A DNA stretch of 38,990 bases from Boseongicola sp. (GTDB taxonomy: Bacteria; Pseudomonadota; Alphaproteobacteria; Rhodobacterales; Rhodobacteraceae), in NCBI GenBank assembly GCA_028824715.1, contig JAPPCV010000119.1:1-38990 (forward strand), in the 5' to 3' direction. The notes under the pieces were generated by a model, which saw only the letters and a list, made by a program, of their open reading frames with translations, was not told where the DNA came from and did no database searches. Shown piece after piece: positions 31,401 to 38,990 of the stretch (position 1 is its first letter; each line of letters begins with the position of its first letter). A program made the translations under genes and the position numbers.

Positions 31401-31994
31401 TAAAGCTGGTAGGGATACGGCGGCTGAAACCGATAGGCGCAACATGACAATGTCAGGCCACATCTGCCACGAACAGTGCCCGCCGGTTGGTCAAGACTCT
31501 TGAAGTCCCGGCAGTACGAATTCTTCGAATGGCCGCTCACTGCATTCCTGCCTGGCCGACGCTTTCGATGAGATCCTTTGGCACAGTGTGATAGATGTCG
31601 CAGATGACGAACCCGGTGAGTTTGCGGCAGGGCCTGGATCCCGCATTCCTGGCCCCAGACGGAAGACCCGGATGGGCATCCGGTGAACTTCGACACCAGA
31701 GCCCATCTGCTGGAACGAACGTGTTCTTCGCGCGCTCGGTTCATTGGAATGGGGCGATCTGTCAGACCGGATTGCCGGACACCCGGCACTGTGCCACTGA
31801 CGCCAGATTGTGTCGGAAGGATCGCAATGCGGCACAAACCGGCCCGCTGCTGCGAACTGCAGCGTATGGTGCCATTGTTCGTCATGCTGGCGCGATGCCA
31901 AGCGGCTGACCGTTGGCCCCGTGCTGGTTGGCGACTGAGTGCCGAAGAAGACCGGCGCGGGCAGATTCTGGAACAAGCCTTAGGAGCATCTGCC
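31401..31994. other. No gene recognised between porin remnant and integrase
   Basis: About 590 bases. A long minus-strand frame (31388-32044) runs into the integrase and is Arg/Ser/Cys-rich. The integrase reading frame is also open upstream to 31683, but GGAG at 31983-31986 and family length favour the ATG at 31995. I see no gene here. Confidence 0.4.
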
Positions 31995-33185
31995 ATGCCT
32001 TCCAATCGCAATTTCCGCCTGACAAAACGTACCGTCGAGGCCATTCAGGCGAGCGGTGCTGACGCCGTCTACTGGGACGGCAAGCTGACCGGCTTCGGAC
32101 TTCGGGTGCGCAAGTCAGGACGCAAGTACTACGTCGTGCAGACACGGGTCGACGGCAGGTTGCGCTGGTTCACGATTGGCCCGCACGGCCCGATCGCTCC
32201 CGACGAGGCCCGCGCAAAGGCGCTGGAGATTCTCGCCGATGCGAGGAAGGGCTTGGATGCACGCGCCCCCGGGACGCGCCATGACAACAAGCGAAGCGTG
32301 TCCGATTTGTGCAGGCGGTTTCTCGACGAGTACGTGCCAAACCATTGCAAGCCGAGGACGCAGGCGGAATACAGGCGTTTGGTTGCGCTGTTCATTGCGC
32401 CGACGATCGGGGAAATGGGGACTTCGGACGTGCAGCGCAAGGATGTCGCCGCGCTGCATCACGATCTTCGTGCCCATCCCTACCAGGCCAACCGGACGCT
32501 CAGCGTGCTTTCGAAGATGTTCACTCTCGCCGAGGTCTGGGGTTGGAGACCGGATGGTTCCAACCCGTGCCGGCACGTCAGCCGCTACAAGGAGCGCAAG
32601 CGCGAACGCTTTCTTTCGGAAGAGGAGACCACGCGGTTGGGTGTGGTGTTGCGCGAATTCGAGGATGACATGCCGTCGGCGGTCGCGGCGTTCCGGCTGT
32701 TGCTGCTCACCGGCTGCCGAATGTCGGAGATCCGCGATCTCAGGTGGGAGTACGTCAAGGCGGACTGCATCGAACTGCCCGACGCCAAGTCTGGCGGGCG
32801 TGCGGTGCCCCTGGGTCCGGAGGCCCGCGCGGTGCTCGATGCCATTCCGCGTGAGGAGGACAATCCATGGGTCATCACGGGCCGTCGGCGTGGCACCCGT
32901 CTCCCCGACCTGCAGCGTCCATGGCAGCGCATACGCAAGCGAGCCGGGCTGGATGACGTGCGCATCCACGACCTTCGCCACACGTACGCCTCCCGGGCGC
33001 TGGCGCTCGGCGAGAGCCTGACCATGATCGGAAGGCTGCTTGGGCACACTCAAGTGCAAACGACGGCACGCTACGCCCACCTCGCCCGGGACTCAATCCA
33101 AAGTGCGGCGTCGAGGGTTACAGGCAGCATCGGCGTTGACCTCCTCGACGATGGCAATGACAGGCCAGGGGAGGACACGGATTAA
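31995..33185 (+). CDS. int: Tyrosine-type site-specific integrase
   Basis: 396 residues from the ATG at 31995 (GGAG 8 bases upstream). The N-terminal LTKRTVEAIQASGADAVYWD and GKLTGFGLRVRKSGRKYYVV form the DUF4102-like arm-binding domain of phage and island integrases. A core-binding helical domain follows (about 95-190), then the catalytic domain. Visible active residues are R242 (TGCRMSEI), the Lys in DAKSGG, H325 and R328 (HDLRHTYAS), H351 (GHTQ) and the nucleophile Y360 (TARYAH). All are in place, so the enzyme should be active. No tRNA or obvious attachment duplication is seen next to it, so the element it once moved cannot be bounded. Phased repeats at 33566 may be its accessory sites. 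Confidence 0.9.
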   Translation: MPSNRNFRLTKRTVEAIQASGADAVYWDGKLTGFGLRVRKSGRKYYVVQTRVDGRLRWFTIGPHGPIAPDEARAKALEILADARKGLDARAPGTRHDNKRSVSDLCRRFLDEYVPNHCKPRTQAEYRRLVALFIAPTIGEMGTSDVQRKDVAALHHDLRAHPYQANRTLSVLSKMFTLAEVWGWRPDGSNPCRHVSRYKERKRERFLSEEETTRLGVVLREFEDDMPSAVAAFRLLLLTGCRMSEIRDLRWEYVKADCIELPDAKSGGRAVPLGPEARAVLDAIPREEDNPWVITGRRRGTRLPDLQRPWQRIRKRAGLDDVRIHDLRHTYASRALALGESLTMIGRLLGHTQVQTTARYAHLARDSIQSAASRVTGSIGVDLLDDGNDRPGEDTD

Positions 33186-34632
33186 CTCCGACGAACAATG
33201 ACGAGGTAGCAACGCTTCAAGCAGGCGAATCCGGATTGCGATGATCGGAACGTGCTGGCCCGCGGCGCGCTCTGTGCCGAATTTGCGGAGTGGGTCGTGA
33301 CCCAGATGCAACGAAGGATCGGCGGCACTCATTCGCGCGATGAACGGGCTTCGAAGTGACGACAGTAACCAGGCACTCGAACGGAGGATCCGTTGCGGCA
33401 TTCGGCGCCATTGGCAATGCTTGTCGGGAACCCTCACGAGTTGCAATCCACGAGCGGAATCGTGGACGCGGCCACTTCAGCCCCGAACGCGGCGGACCCT
33501 GACAAGGACTTGCGTCGAATTGATCCCTGCACGAGCCCAAGGGTCCGCAAGCCTGCACGTCGGACTGGCAAACAGTTGGCAAGCCATTGGCAAACAAGTT
33601 GCGTCGAAGCCGAGGCGCTTCAGGTCACGTCGAGTCGTGGTAAAATCCTTACGGGATATGTATAGGGGGGCTTTCATCTCGCAGTCACGAGCATCGCGGA
33701 AATGGCCTCTGACGACAGAGCAGAGGCGAAGTGGCATGCGAGCGACGGGGGGCGATCCGTCCGGCCGGGTCGGTGGCTCGCAAGCGACCGGGACAATCAC
33801 CTTGTGGGATCCTTCGTCGCCGAGAAGGACTGAACCGCACGGCCAAAGGCGTTGAACTGCAAGCCAGGAAGACAATGGAGACGGGGATCCTCGCCTGCTG
33901 GCGCAGGTGACGTTCCGTCCGCATGACTCACGGCTGTTCCTTGCCTTGACCCAAGAAATTTACCAAATCAAGGATTGCAGGGCACTCCGTTGACGCGGAG
34001 CGGCGTGTCCGGAGTTTCGGCGGCAATTCAGGAGAGCGGCTTTGGGCAGGTGGCCCGCCACATGGAACAAGACGTGAAACATGGCGACCGGCGGAGCGAT
34101 TTTACCGATCAGGCGGAACGTCGATGAAGACTGGCGGTGATGATCACGTGCCCTTGCTGGTCCGCTCGAGAATGAAGAGACGGACGCAGCGGCGAGGCGC
34201 ATTCCGACTGCACTCACCGAATCGAGGATCGGTGCCTTGCCGGTCGTGAAGAATGCGTGAAAGGTGACGCTCGACCTGGCATTGAATTGCACAGGTGAAG
34301 GGCGGTGCAAGCGATCATCGCGCGTCCGGTTGACCAGGACGGCTCGATGGATTCTTGCAAAGGAGGCCAGGATGCCGAACCCGAGATGGCAGGACACCCT
34401 GTCGGCTCCCGTGCGCACGCATGGTGGCCGCCAGGCGGACCCTTCAGCGCGGAGGTTGTTCTCGTGGCGCGCGAGCGCTTCCTGCAACGCACGTCGACGG
34501 GGTTTGCGTGGCGCGCCGGTGTCCGAGGATCCATGCGAACGCGGCGAATGTCAGAAGGCCAACGCATGCCATCAACACTGGCTTCGTGGGAAAGTGCCGC
34601 CGCCAGTTTCATGCCTTCGTGATCCGGGAACA
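33186..34632. other. Region after integrase, repeats but no gene recognised
   Basis: About 1,450 bases. It holds the phased TGGCAA repeats and an AT-richer stretch at 33635-33670. Open frames on both strands (for example minus 33960-34487 and 33477-33875) lack ribosome sites and families. It may be decayed mobile-element DNA. Confidence 0.4.
33566..33597 (+). repeat. Three TGGCAA repeats with exact 11-bp period
   Basis: TGGCAAACAGT, TGGCAAGCCAT and TGGCAAACAAG follow each other without gaps, beginning at 33566, 33577 and 33588. The 11-base period puts all three copies on one face of the helix. Position 380 bases after the integrase suggests arm-type integrase, excisionase or other protein sites. 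Confidence 0.6.
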
Positions 34633-36120
34633 ATGAATGAATCGGCCAGTCCTGAAGCCTGCCCGCGCCTAGTTCCGGGCAGACATGGGACGCCCTGGGC
34701 AGCCCCGCTCCTGATCGGCCTAGTGCCGCTCTTGGCCTCATGCGGCGGAGAGACCATACGGGAGGCCGTGGGCGATCGAGGACTCCCCTTGCAGACGGCC
34801 TTGCATGCGCATCAGGCGCCGCTGGTCGACCTCGGCGACAGGTTGCACGTGGGAGCCGACGTCGCTGCCGCAGACGGCGACCTGCCGGTTGTTGCCGTCC
34901 ACGGAAGCGTCGACGTGTCGCACGGGACGGTCCGCGACGGCATCGGCGCCGCGGAGATCGTCGCCTACCTGCGCGCGGACGCCGCCTCGTACCTCGCTCC
35001 GGACGACGACCCGATGGCCTCCGATGCGTTCCTGTCCGACGGTCTCGTCTTCCGGTTTGCCGAGACGCCGCCGACCGTCCGCGTCGCGGAGGGCACGCCA
35101 GCCGGGCTGGTCGACGAGACTGTCCGCGTGGTCCAGGCAATCAATGCGGCGCTGCCTCGACATTGGCAGCTGCGGTTCAGCCCCGAACCCGCGCCGGCCG
35201 TCATGCCGGCCCCTCCTGACGGCGAGATCCTGGTCAACTTCGTGGCGCAGGCGACCTGGCCCAGCGAATCCGATCCGGTGGTCGACCCGGACCTCGGGCT
35301 TGCCGTGCCGGAATACGCGTTCGCTCCCACGGGCGATCCGCAAGCCCCGGTTCGTCTCGAGATCGTCGCGGGCACGGTCTGGGTGGACCCCTCGCGGACC
35401 GAGGGGCTGGAACGGCTGGGCGTCATCGCGCACGAGCTCATGCACCTGCTAGGGCGAAGCCACGTGGATCCCGGGCGCTTCCCCGAGACGCTGATGGTGG
35501 CCGGTGGCAGCGAATCGCTGACCGGACACGTGCTGCACCCGCTTGATCGCGAGGCCCTCCACGCGGTGTACGGACGCCTGTCGACAAGCGCCGCGCCGGA
35601 CCGGATCGCGGAAGAGCTGGGCCCGTGGTCAGACACTTCATTGCACGTGCAAGGGCGATCCGGGGCCGGTGACGGGGAGACGGTCTTCGGCACGGCGCTG
35701 CGGAACGGCCTGGCACAGCCTTGGGCGAACGGGCCGGCTCCGGCTTCCGGTCCGGGCGACAACGCCGCGCTCTCGGGCAGCGTACGCTGGTCGGGCCGGC
35801 TGCTCGGGCTCACGCCGCGATCGGAAACCGTCGCGGGGATTGCCGAACTCGTCGTCGACTTTCCGAACATGTCGGGCACCCTGGACTTCTCCGGACTCGA
35901 GCGCTGGCCCGCCAGCGCGGCACCAGGATCGGAGGGAAGCGGATCCACGTGGCGCGACGGCCGGTTGGGCTACCAGGTCACGGTAAGGGGCAACACGTTC
36001 GTCCAGTCCGGTGGCGATGCGGGCCTGGTTACCGGGGCGTTCTTCGGCACCTCCCACGAAGGCATGGGCGGCGTTCTTGTGCGCGAAGACCTGAGCGCCG
36101 GATTCGGAGGCACGCGCTGA
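34633..36120 (+). CDS. Second metzincin-like protease plus TbpB-barrel lipoprotein
   Basis: 495 residues from the ATG at 34633, the first start that yields a lipoprotein signal; the lipobox is LLASC with Cys37 after an unusually long N-region. A weak GGGA precedes the start. Residues about 60-340 contain HELMHLLGRSH at 267-277, an exact HExxHxxGxxH zinc motif with catalytic Glu268. It is followed by PETLMVAG, a plausible Met-turn, and LDREALHAVYGRL, which matches the end of matrixin-like catalytic domains. The joint ELGPWSDTSLHVQGRSG and the barrel (SGRLLGLTPRS, MSGTLDFSGLE, VTGAFFGTSHEGMGGVLVRE) match the protein at 27060-28601, so the two are paralogs. There is no Slam gene next to it; the one at 28873 may serve it. 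An active surface metalloprotease is inferred; the substrate is unknown. Confidence 0.78.
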   Translation: MNESASPEACPRLVPGRHGTPWAAPLLIGLVPLLASCGGETIREAVGDRGLPLQTALHAHQAPLVDLGDRLHVGADVAAADGDLPVVAVHGSVDVSHGTVRDGIGAAEIVAYLRADAASYLAPDDDPMASDAFLSDGLVFRFAETPPTVRVAEGTPAGLVDETVRVVQAINAALPRHWQLRFSPEPAPAVMPAPPDGEILVNFVAQATWPSESDPVVDPDLGLAVPEYAFAPTGDPQAPVRLEIVAGTVWVDPSRTEGLERLGVIAHELMHLLGRSHVDPGRFPETLMVAGGSESLTGHVLHPLDREALHAVYGRLSTSAAPDRIAEELGPWSDTSLHVQGRSGAGDGETVFGTALRNGLAQPWANGPAPASGPGDNAALSGSVRWSGRLLGLTPRSETVAGIAELVVDFPNMSGTLDFSGLERWPASAAPGSEGSGSTWRDGRLGYQVTVRGNTFVQSGGDAGLVTGAFFGTSHEGMGGVLVREDLSAGFGGTR

Positions 36121-37330
36121 GATCGCGTTCGGGTTCCGGATCGCCGGACAACTTCGCGCTCGCGGTGATCCTTGCCGACCGCCGCGACGCGGAGAGCCTC
36201 GCCGGAACCCGGCGCCGGCTGCAGCTGGACCGCAGTGTCGCCATCGCCGCCCGGACCCTGCCCAGAGACGCCAAAGCGTCCGGGACCCGCCGGAACGCCG
36301 CCAGACATCCAGAACGGATCATCCGGGGCCGGAAACGGTGCCGGCACACGGGCGGCCCTGCAGCCACGGAATCCGGCCGGAACATCCCGATACGGTCTCC
36401 GTTCCTCGTCCTCCCTGGAGTTCAGCCGCAGCGTGGGAAAGTCCTGCCCGAAGTTTCCGCCCATGCCGGTCATCATCAGGGCCACGTTTGCGCGACAGGT
36501 CAGGAAACAAGCTGCCGACGCTGGCCCTGCGGCAGTTCGCCGTCTGGCGGGGCGTCTTCTCCAAATCAAGTGTTCCCGGATTGGTGCGCCGCGCCGGGCT
36601 TCGTGGCAGGCAGGTCCCGGTGGGTTCAAGGCTGGGGATCAGCCAACACCTTGATCCGCCAGACCTTTCATCCCGACGCGACATCGCCCGCAGTGGATTT
36701 CTGCGCCGGAATCGAAACCCCATTTCAGCAGAATCGGTCAAGACCGTGCGCAAGCCTTGTCCGGCTGCAGGTTGATTCTGCACGACGGTCTCACGGGTCA
36801 TCTCGGCTCGTCACCGTGCGTTCCCGGATTTCTGGACCGACATTCCGGTTTGCAGGACGCGCTCGCCGCCGCCTTTTGTCGCGAGGTCGACCTGATCCAG
36901 GGTCTTCCCGTCAACAAGCACCTCCCGGCCGGCATCGACGAGTGCCGCGGAGGCTGTCAGTGAAACCTGATCGGGACGCATCACCAAGTTCGCCAGCATC
37001 AGGAGGCGCGTGCTCGCGGGCCAAGTGCACGGAGTGCTTCCGCCTTTTCACGCGTTCGCCCGCGCGTGCTGGGTGGAGGCAGGCGTCGTGCAGATGGCCC
37101 GCCGCCTCATGTTGGGCTGGATCCCGGACGGACCGCATGACCCGGCCTGGGACATCCTGTTCCTGGGCGACGCGTTCCCGGTCGACCGGCATCTGCGAGG
37201 GGCCGGGCTTGGGCGAGGATGGGACTTGTCGTTCTCGCTTTGCGGTCTTGCCATTGCCCGTCTGGCTTGCATGTGCGAACCGCCATCAACCTTGCCTGTG
37301 CCGGGCACTGCACGGAAGCCGCTGCAAGGA
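36121..37330. other. No gene recognised before the TnpB fragment
   Basis: About 1,200 bases. A minus-strand frame at 36811-36999 (starting MLANLVMRPDQVSLTASAAL) has natural composition but no ribosome site or known family; it could be the tail of a lost gene. Other frames are shadow-like and Arg/Ser-rich. Confidence 0.35.
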
Positions 37331-37683
37331 ATGGAAACAGCGCGCGTTTTCAAGACCTGCAAGTTCCGCCCTCGCCCGACCGACGACCAGGCGGCGCGGC
37401 TTGGGCAGTGGCTTGCATCCGTGCGATGGCTCTGCAACGCCGCGCTCGAGCAGCGCGAGACTGACGGAAGACGGAAGGGCACGGACCTGCATGGCCGTCC
37501 AACGAATTTCAAGGGGTGCGGGAAAGACACGGACGACGTGATCATCCAGGACTCCGAGATTGGCTGGCGCATATTGGCCAAAGACCCGGACCTTGCCTGG
37601 CTGACAGACCTTCTGGCGCAGTGCCGCCGGATCGCCTTCCAGGGCCCGGGCAAGGCGTTTGACGGATTCTTCAAGGGGCGGGG
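37331..37683 (+). pseudogene. tnpB: TnpB N-terminal fragment
   Basis: From the ATG at 37331 the frame reads METARVFKTCKFRPRPTDDQ, then LGQWLASVRWLCNAALEQRE, and further WLTDLLAQCRRIAFQGPGKA and FDGFFKGR. This is the N-terminal half of TnpB: the KxFRxxPTxxQ start, the RxxxNxAL helix, and the helix that ends FFxGR. After about 37683 the similarity stops at the junction with the RES-toxin remnant on the opposite strand. The RuvC-like and zinc-ribbon parts are missing, so it is inactive. Confidence 0.7.
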
Positions 37684-37696
37684 CGGGTGCTCGGCC

Positions 37697-37842
37697 TCAC
37701 GGAGTAACGCCGACGGGGTTGAACCGCCCTCCATGCTTGGCCGCCCCGTCGCCGGAGAGCGGCGCCCAGGACCAGCGCGGGTTGTGAGCCCGGTAGACCG
37801 TCCCCGCAAAGCGGCCACCCGTGAGAGCGGTCAGGCAAAGCC
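37697..37842 (-). pseudogene. RES-domain toxin, truncated after its N-terminus
   Basis: The minus strand reads ALTGGRFAGTVYRAHNPRWS, then SGDGAAKHGGRFNPVG, the conserved start of RES-family toxins (GxxYRAxxxxw..SGxGAxxxGGRFN). After VGVTP comes a stop at 37697, where the family would continue with the strand ALYLS and at least 100 residues. The loss coincides with the end of the TnpB fragment, so one rearrangement truncated both. RES toxins break down NAD+; the fragment lacks most of the active site. Its start overlaps the antitoxin stop. Confidence 0.75.
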
Positions 37843-38181
37843 TCCCGCCGCGACGCGGTCGAGATAGGCATGAAGCTTCCAGGCCTCGCCGTTCCGCACC
37901 AGCTGGTCCGGGGTCCGGTTTCCGAATCCCGGCAAGGGTTCGGACCGGAACCAGGCATAGGCCGCCAGAAGCGACCACGTCTGCGGTTCGACGCGGTTCA
38001 GGATCTCCAGCATCTCGCGGAGGCGGGTCTGCGTCTTCACCGCCCGGATTCGCGCCGCGCGCGAAAACGCGTCACGCCCCAGGCCGAGCGTCTGGGCGAT
38101 CTCGCCCCTGGTCGTTCGCAGGCCGTGGGCGATGCGGACGGGCGAGAAGTGCTGGTCGGACACGTAATCGGACAGTTGCAT
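37831..38181 (-). CDS. Xre/MbcA/ParS-type antitoxin of the RES module
   Basis: 116 residues from the ATG at 38181, preferred because GAGG lies 6 bases upstream; in-frame ATGs at 38193 and 38199 are alternatives. Residues about 10-60 look like a helix-turn-helix (SPVRIAHGLRTTRGEIAQTL, GLGRDAFSRAARI). Residues about 60-116 are the toxin-binding domain: LREMLEILNRVEPQTWSLLA, AYAWFRSEPLPGFGNRTPDQ, LVRNGEAWKLHAYLDRVAAG. This family neutralises RES toxins and represses its own operon. The partner toxin follows at once on the same strand but is truncated, so the antitoxin is an orphan. Confidence 0.8.
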   Translation of the reverse strand: MQLSDYVSDQHFSPVRIAHGLRTTRGEIAQTLGLGRDAFSRAARIRAVKTQTRLREMLEILNRVEPQTWSLLAAYAWFRSEPLPGFGNRTPDQLVRNGEAWKLHAYLDRVAAGGFA

Positions 38182-38349
38182 GGCAAACCTCATGTTCAAT
38201 CACGCGAGATGCCGTCAAACAATGTCGTTTTCAAGGCCACCGGCACTCAGGATTCTCAATGTGGAAGCGTTCCGCGCTCCTTCATCTATGACGGCCTTGA
38301 GGTGTTCCCGCTTCTTGCGGGAGTCCAGCATGTGCCCGTTGCGCGCGCG

Positions 38350-38724
38350 TCACCGTCGCGTAAAGGGCCGCCATGTCAAGACCGACCGACTGTCGAACGA
38401 TGAAGCAGCCGGTTGCACACGGACATTGTTGGCGGGGCCGAAGCAATGGGTGTGGCAAGCCATGGAACAGAGCAAGGCAAGACACGCACGATGTCGCGGA
38501 CATGGAGCCATCCGGGCCAACCGCTCGCCGTGTCCATCGAGCGTCGAGTCAATGTCGAGGTGAACATGGACCAGGACCGCAATGATTGCGGCTCCGATGC
38601 CAATTGCCCAGCGAACATCGCGCTTGACCAAGGCAACATCCGTGCCCACGCCTCTGGAGTCGGACCCTTCCACTATCCGAAGGCGGCGATCAACGCTCGC
38701 CAACGTGACATCCTCATGTGCCAA
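38350..38724 (-). CDS. Small putative membrane protein
   Basis: About 124 residues if the TTG at 38724 is the start; no good ribosome site is seen. The first 75 residues look real: ASVDRRLRIVEGSDSRG, then VKRDVRWAIGIGAAI with a single hydrophobic segment, then DSTLDGHGERLARM. This resembles small inner-membrane proteins with a helical head and one membrane span that occur in phages and genomic islands. The last 50 residues are Cys-rich and unlike the rest, so a frameshift is possible. Function unknown. Confidence 0.3.
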   Translation of the reverse strand: MAHEDVTLASVDRRLRIVEGSDSRGVGTDVALVKRDVRWAIGIGAAIIAVLVHVHLDIDSTLDGHGERLARMAPCPRHRACLALLCSMACHTHCFGPANNVRVQPAASSFDSRSVLTWRPFTRR

Positions 38725-38819
38725 GCGTCAAATGCTGTGAACTGTCGCTGATCAGGTCAATGCAAGGATGCCGGCCTCGTCTCAATCTTCATCCTTTCTT
38801 TCCGCCAGTCAGACCCATC

Positions 38820-38990
38820 TCAAGCCCCTTCGTACAGCCCGAGGCTCGCCAGGAAAGAGCTGCCCCGGTGTTCCGGCGCAACGACGGTCTCGGCCAGGAC
38901 CGGACGGATGCCGCGGGCCGCAGCGAAGTCCTAGTCGGATCTTCATCTCCAGATATTCGCGAAACCCCTTGTCATCAACACGATGACCGG
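38820..38990 (-). pseudogene. Acetyltransferase-like 3' end, frameshifted and cut by window edge
   Basis: The minus strand reads DFAAARGIRPVLAETVVAPE, then HRGSSFLASLGLYEGA and a stop at 38820-38822. The (A/V)APEHRG and FLASLGLY pattern resembles the C-terminus of GNAT-type acetyltransferases, which I hold with low certainty. Upstream, EYLEMKIRL is in another frame; removing one G from the CTAGGAC context would join them. The 5' part lies beyond the window. Confidence 0.35.

Noticed and set aside
35721-37541. Plus-strand open frame of 606 codons
   Set aside because: Its start overlaps the second protease lipoprotein in another frame, and its remaining part is Arg/Ser/Pro-rich without similarity to known families.

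Overview
The window is high-GC DNA from a Gram-negative bacterium, most likely an alphaproteobacterium. The clues are a decayed Rhodobacterales-type porin, HigBA and RES/Xre-type toxin-antitoxin genes, IS66 and TnpB remnants, and several outer-membrane lipoproteins with clear lipoboxes. I see no rRNA, tRNA, CRISPR array or housekeeping operon, so this looks like an accessory, surface-oriented and rearranged region.

Left part (1-6100): relics of a serine recombinase and a TnpB, then a run of toxin-antitoxin or phage-defence type genes. These are a GSU2403-type nucleotidyltransferase-fold protein with a good sigma70-like promoter, a frameshifted MbcA/ParS-like antitoxin, a Fic-family protein with a degenerate motif, and a three-gene AbiEii locus whose nucleotidyltransferase is frameshifted.

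Middle left (6094-12166): a TbpB-like lipoprotein, a second lipoprotein with a cadherin-like domain, an internally deleted IS66 element, a secreted tandem-Cache protein, and a higBA module with intact higA and doubly broken higB.

Centre (12521-31400, all minus strand): a surface-protein block. In transcription order it holds a decayed porin, a Slam/DUF560 outer-membrane translocon (type XI secretion), a lipoprotein joining a metzincin-like zinc protease module (HExxH) to a TbpB-like C-terminal barrel, a giant autotransporter of about 4,290 residues built from Calx-beta, cadherin-like and fibronectin-type sandwiches, and another TbpB-like lipoprotein. The autotransporter gene contains several long internal DNA duplications. 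The TbpB-like barrel is the domain Slam recognises in known cargo, so Slam plus the protease-barrel lipoprotein is the strongest candidate for a little-described system: a Slam-exported, surface-anchored metalloprotease.

Right part (31995-38990): a complete tyrosine integrase, a small set of helically phased direct repeats, a second protease-barrel lipoprotein with a canonical HExxHxxGxxH motif, a TnpB N-terminal fragment that truncates a RES-domain toxin, the intact partner antitoxin of that toxin, and the 3' end of a broken acetyltransferase-like gene.

Two patterns cross the window. Recognisable toxins are broken while the partner antitoxins of HigBA and RES/Xre are intact. Single-base frameshifts are also frequent in otherwise conserved genes, so either real decay or residual sequencing error must be considered.
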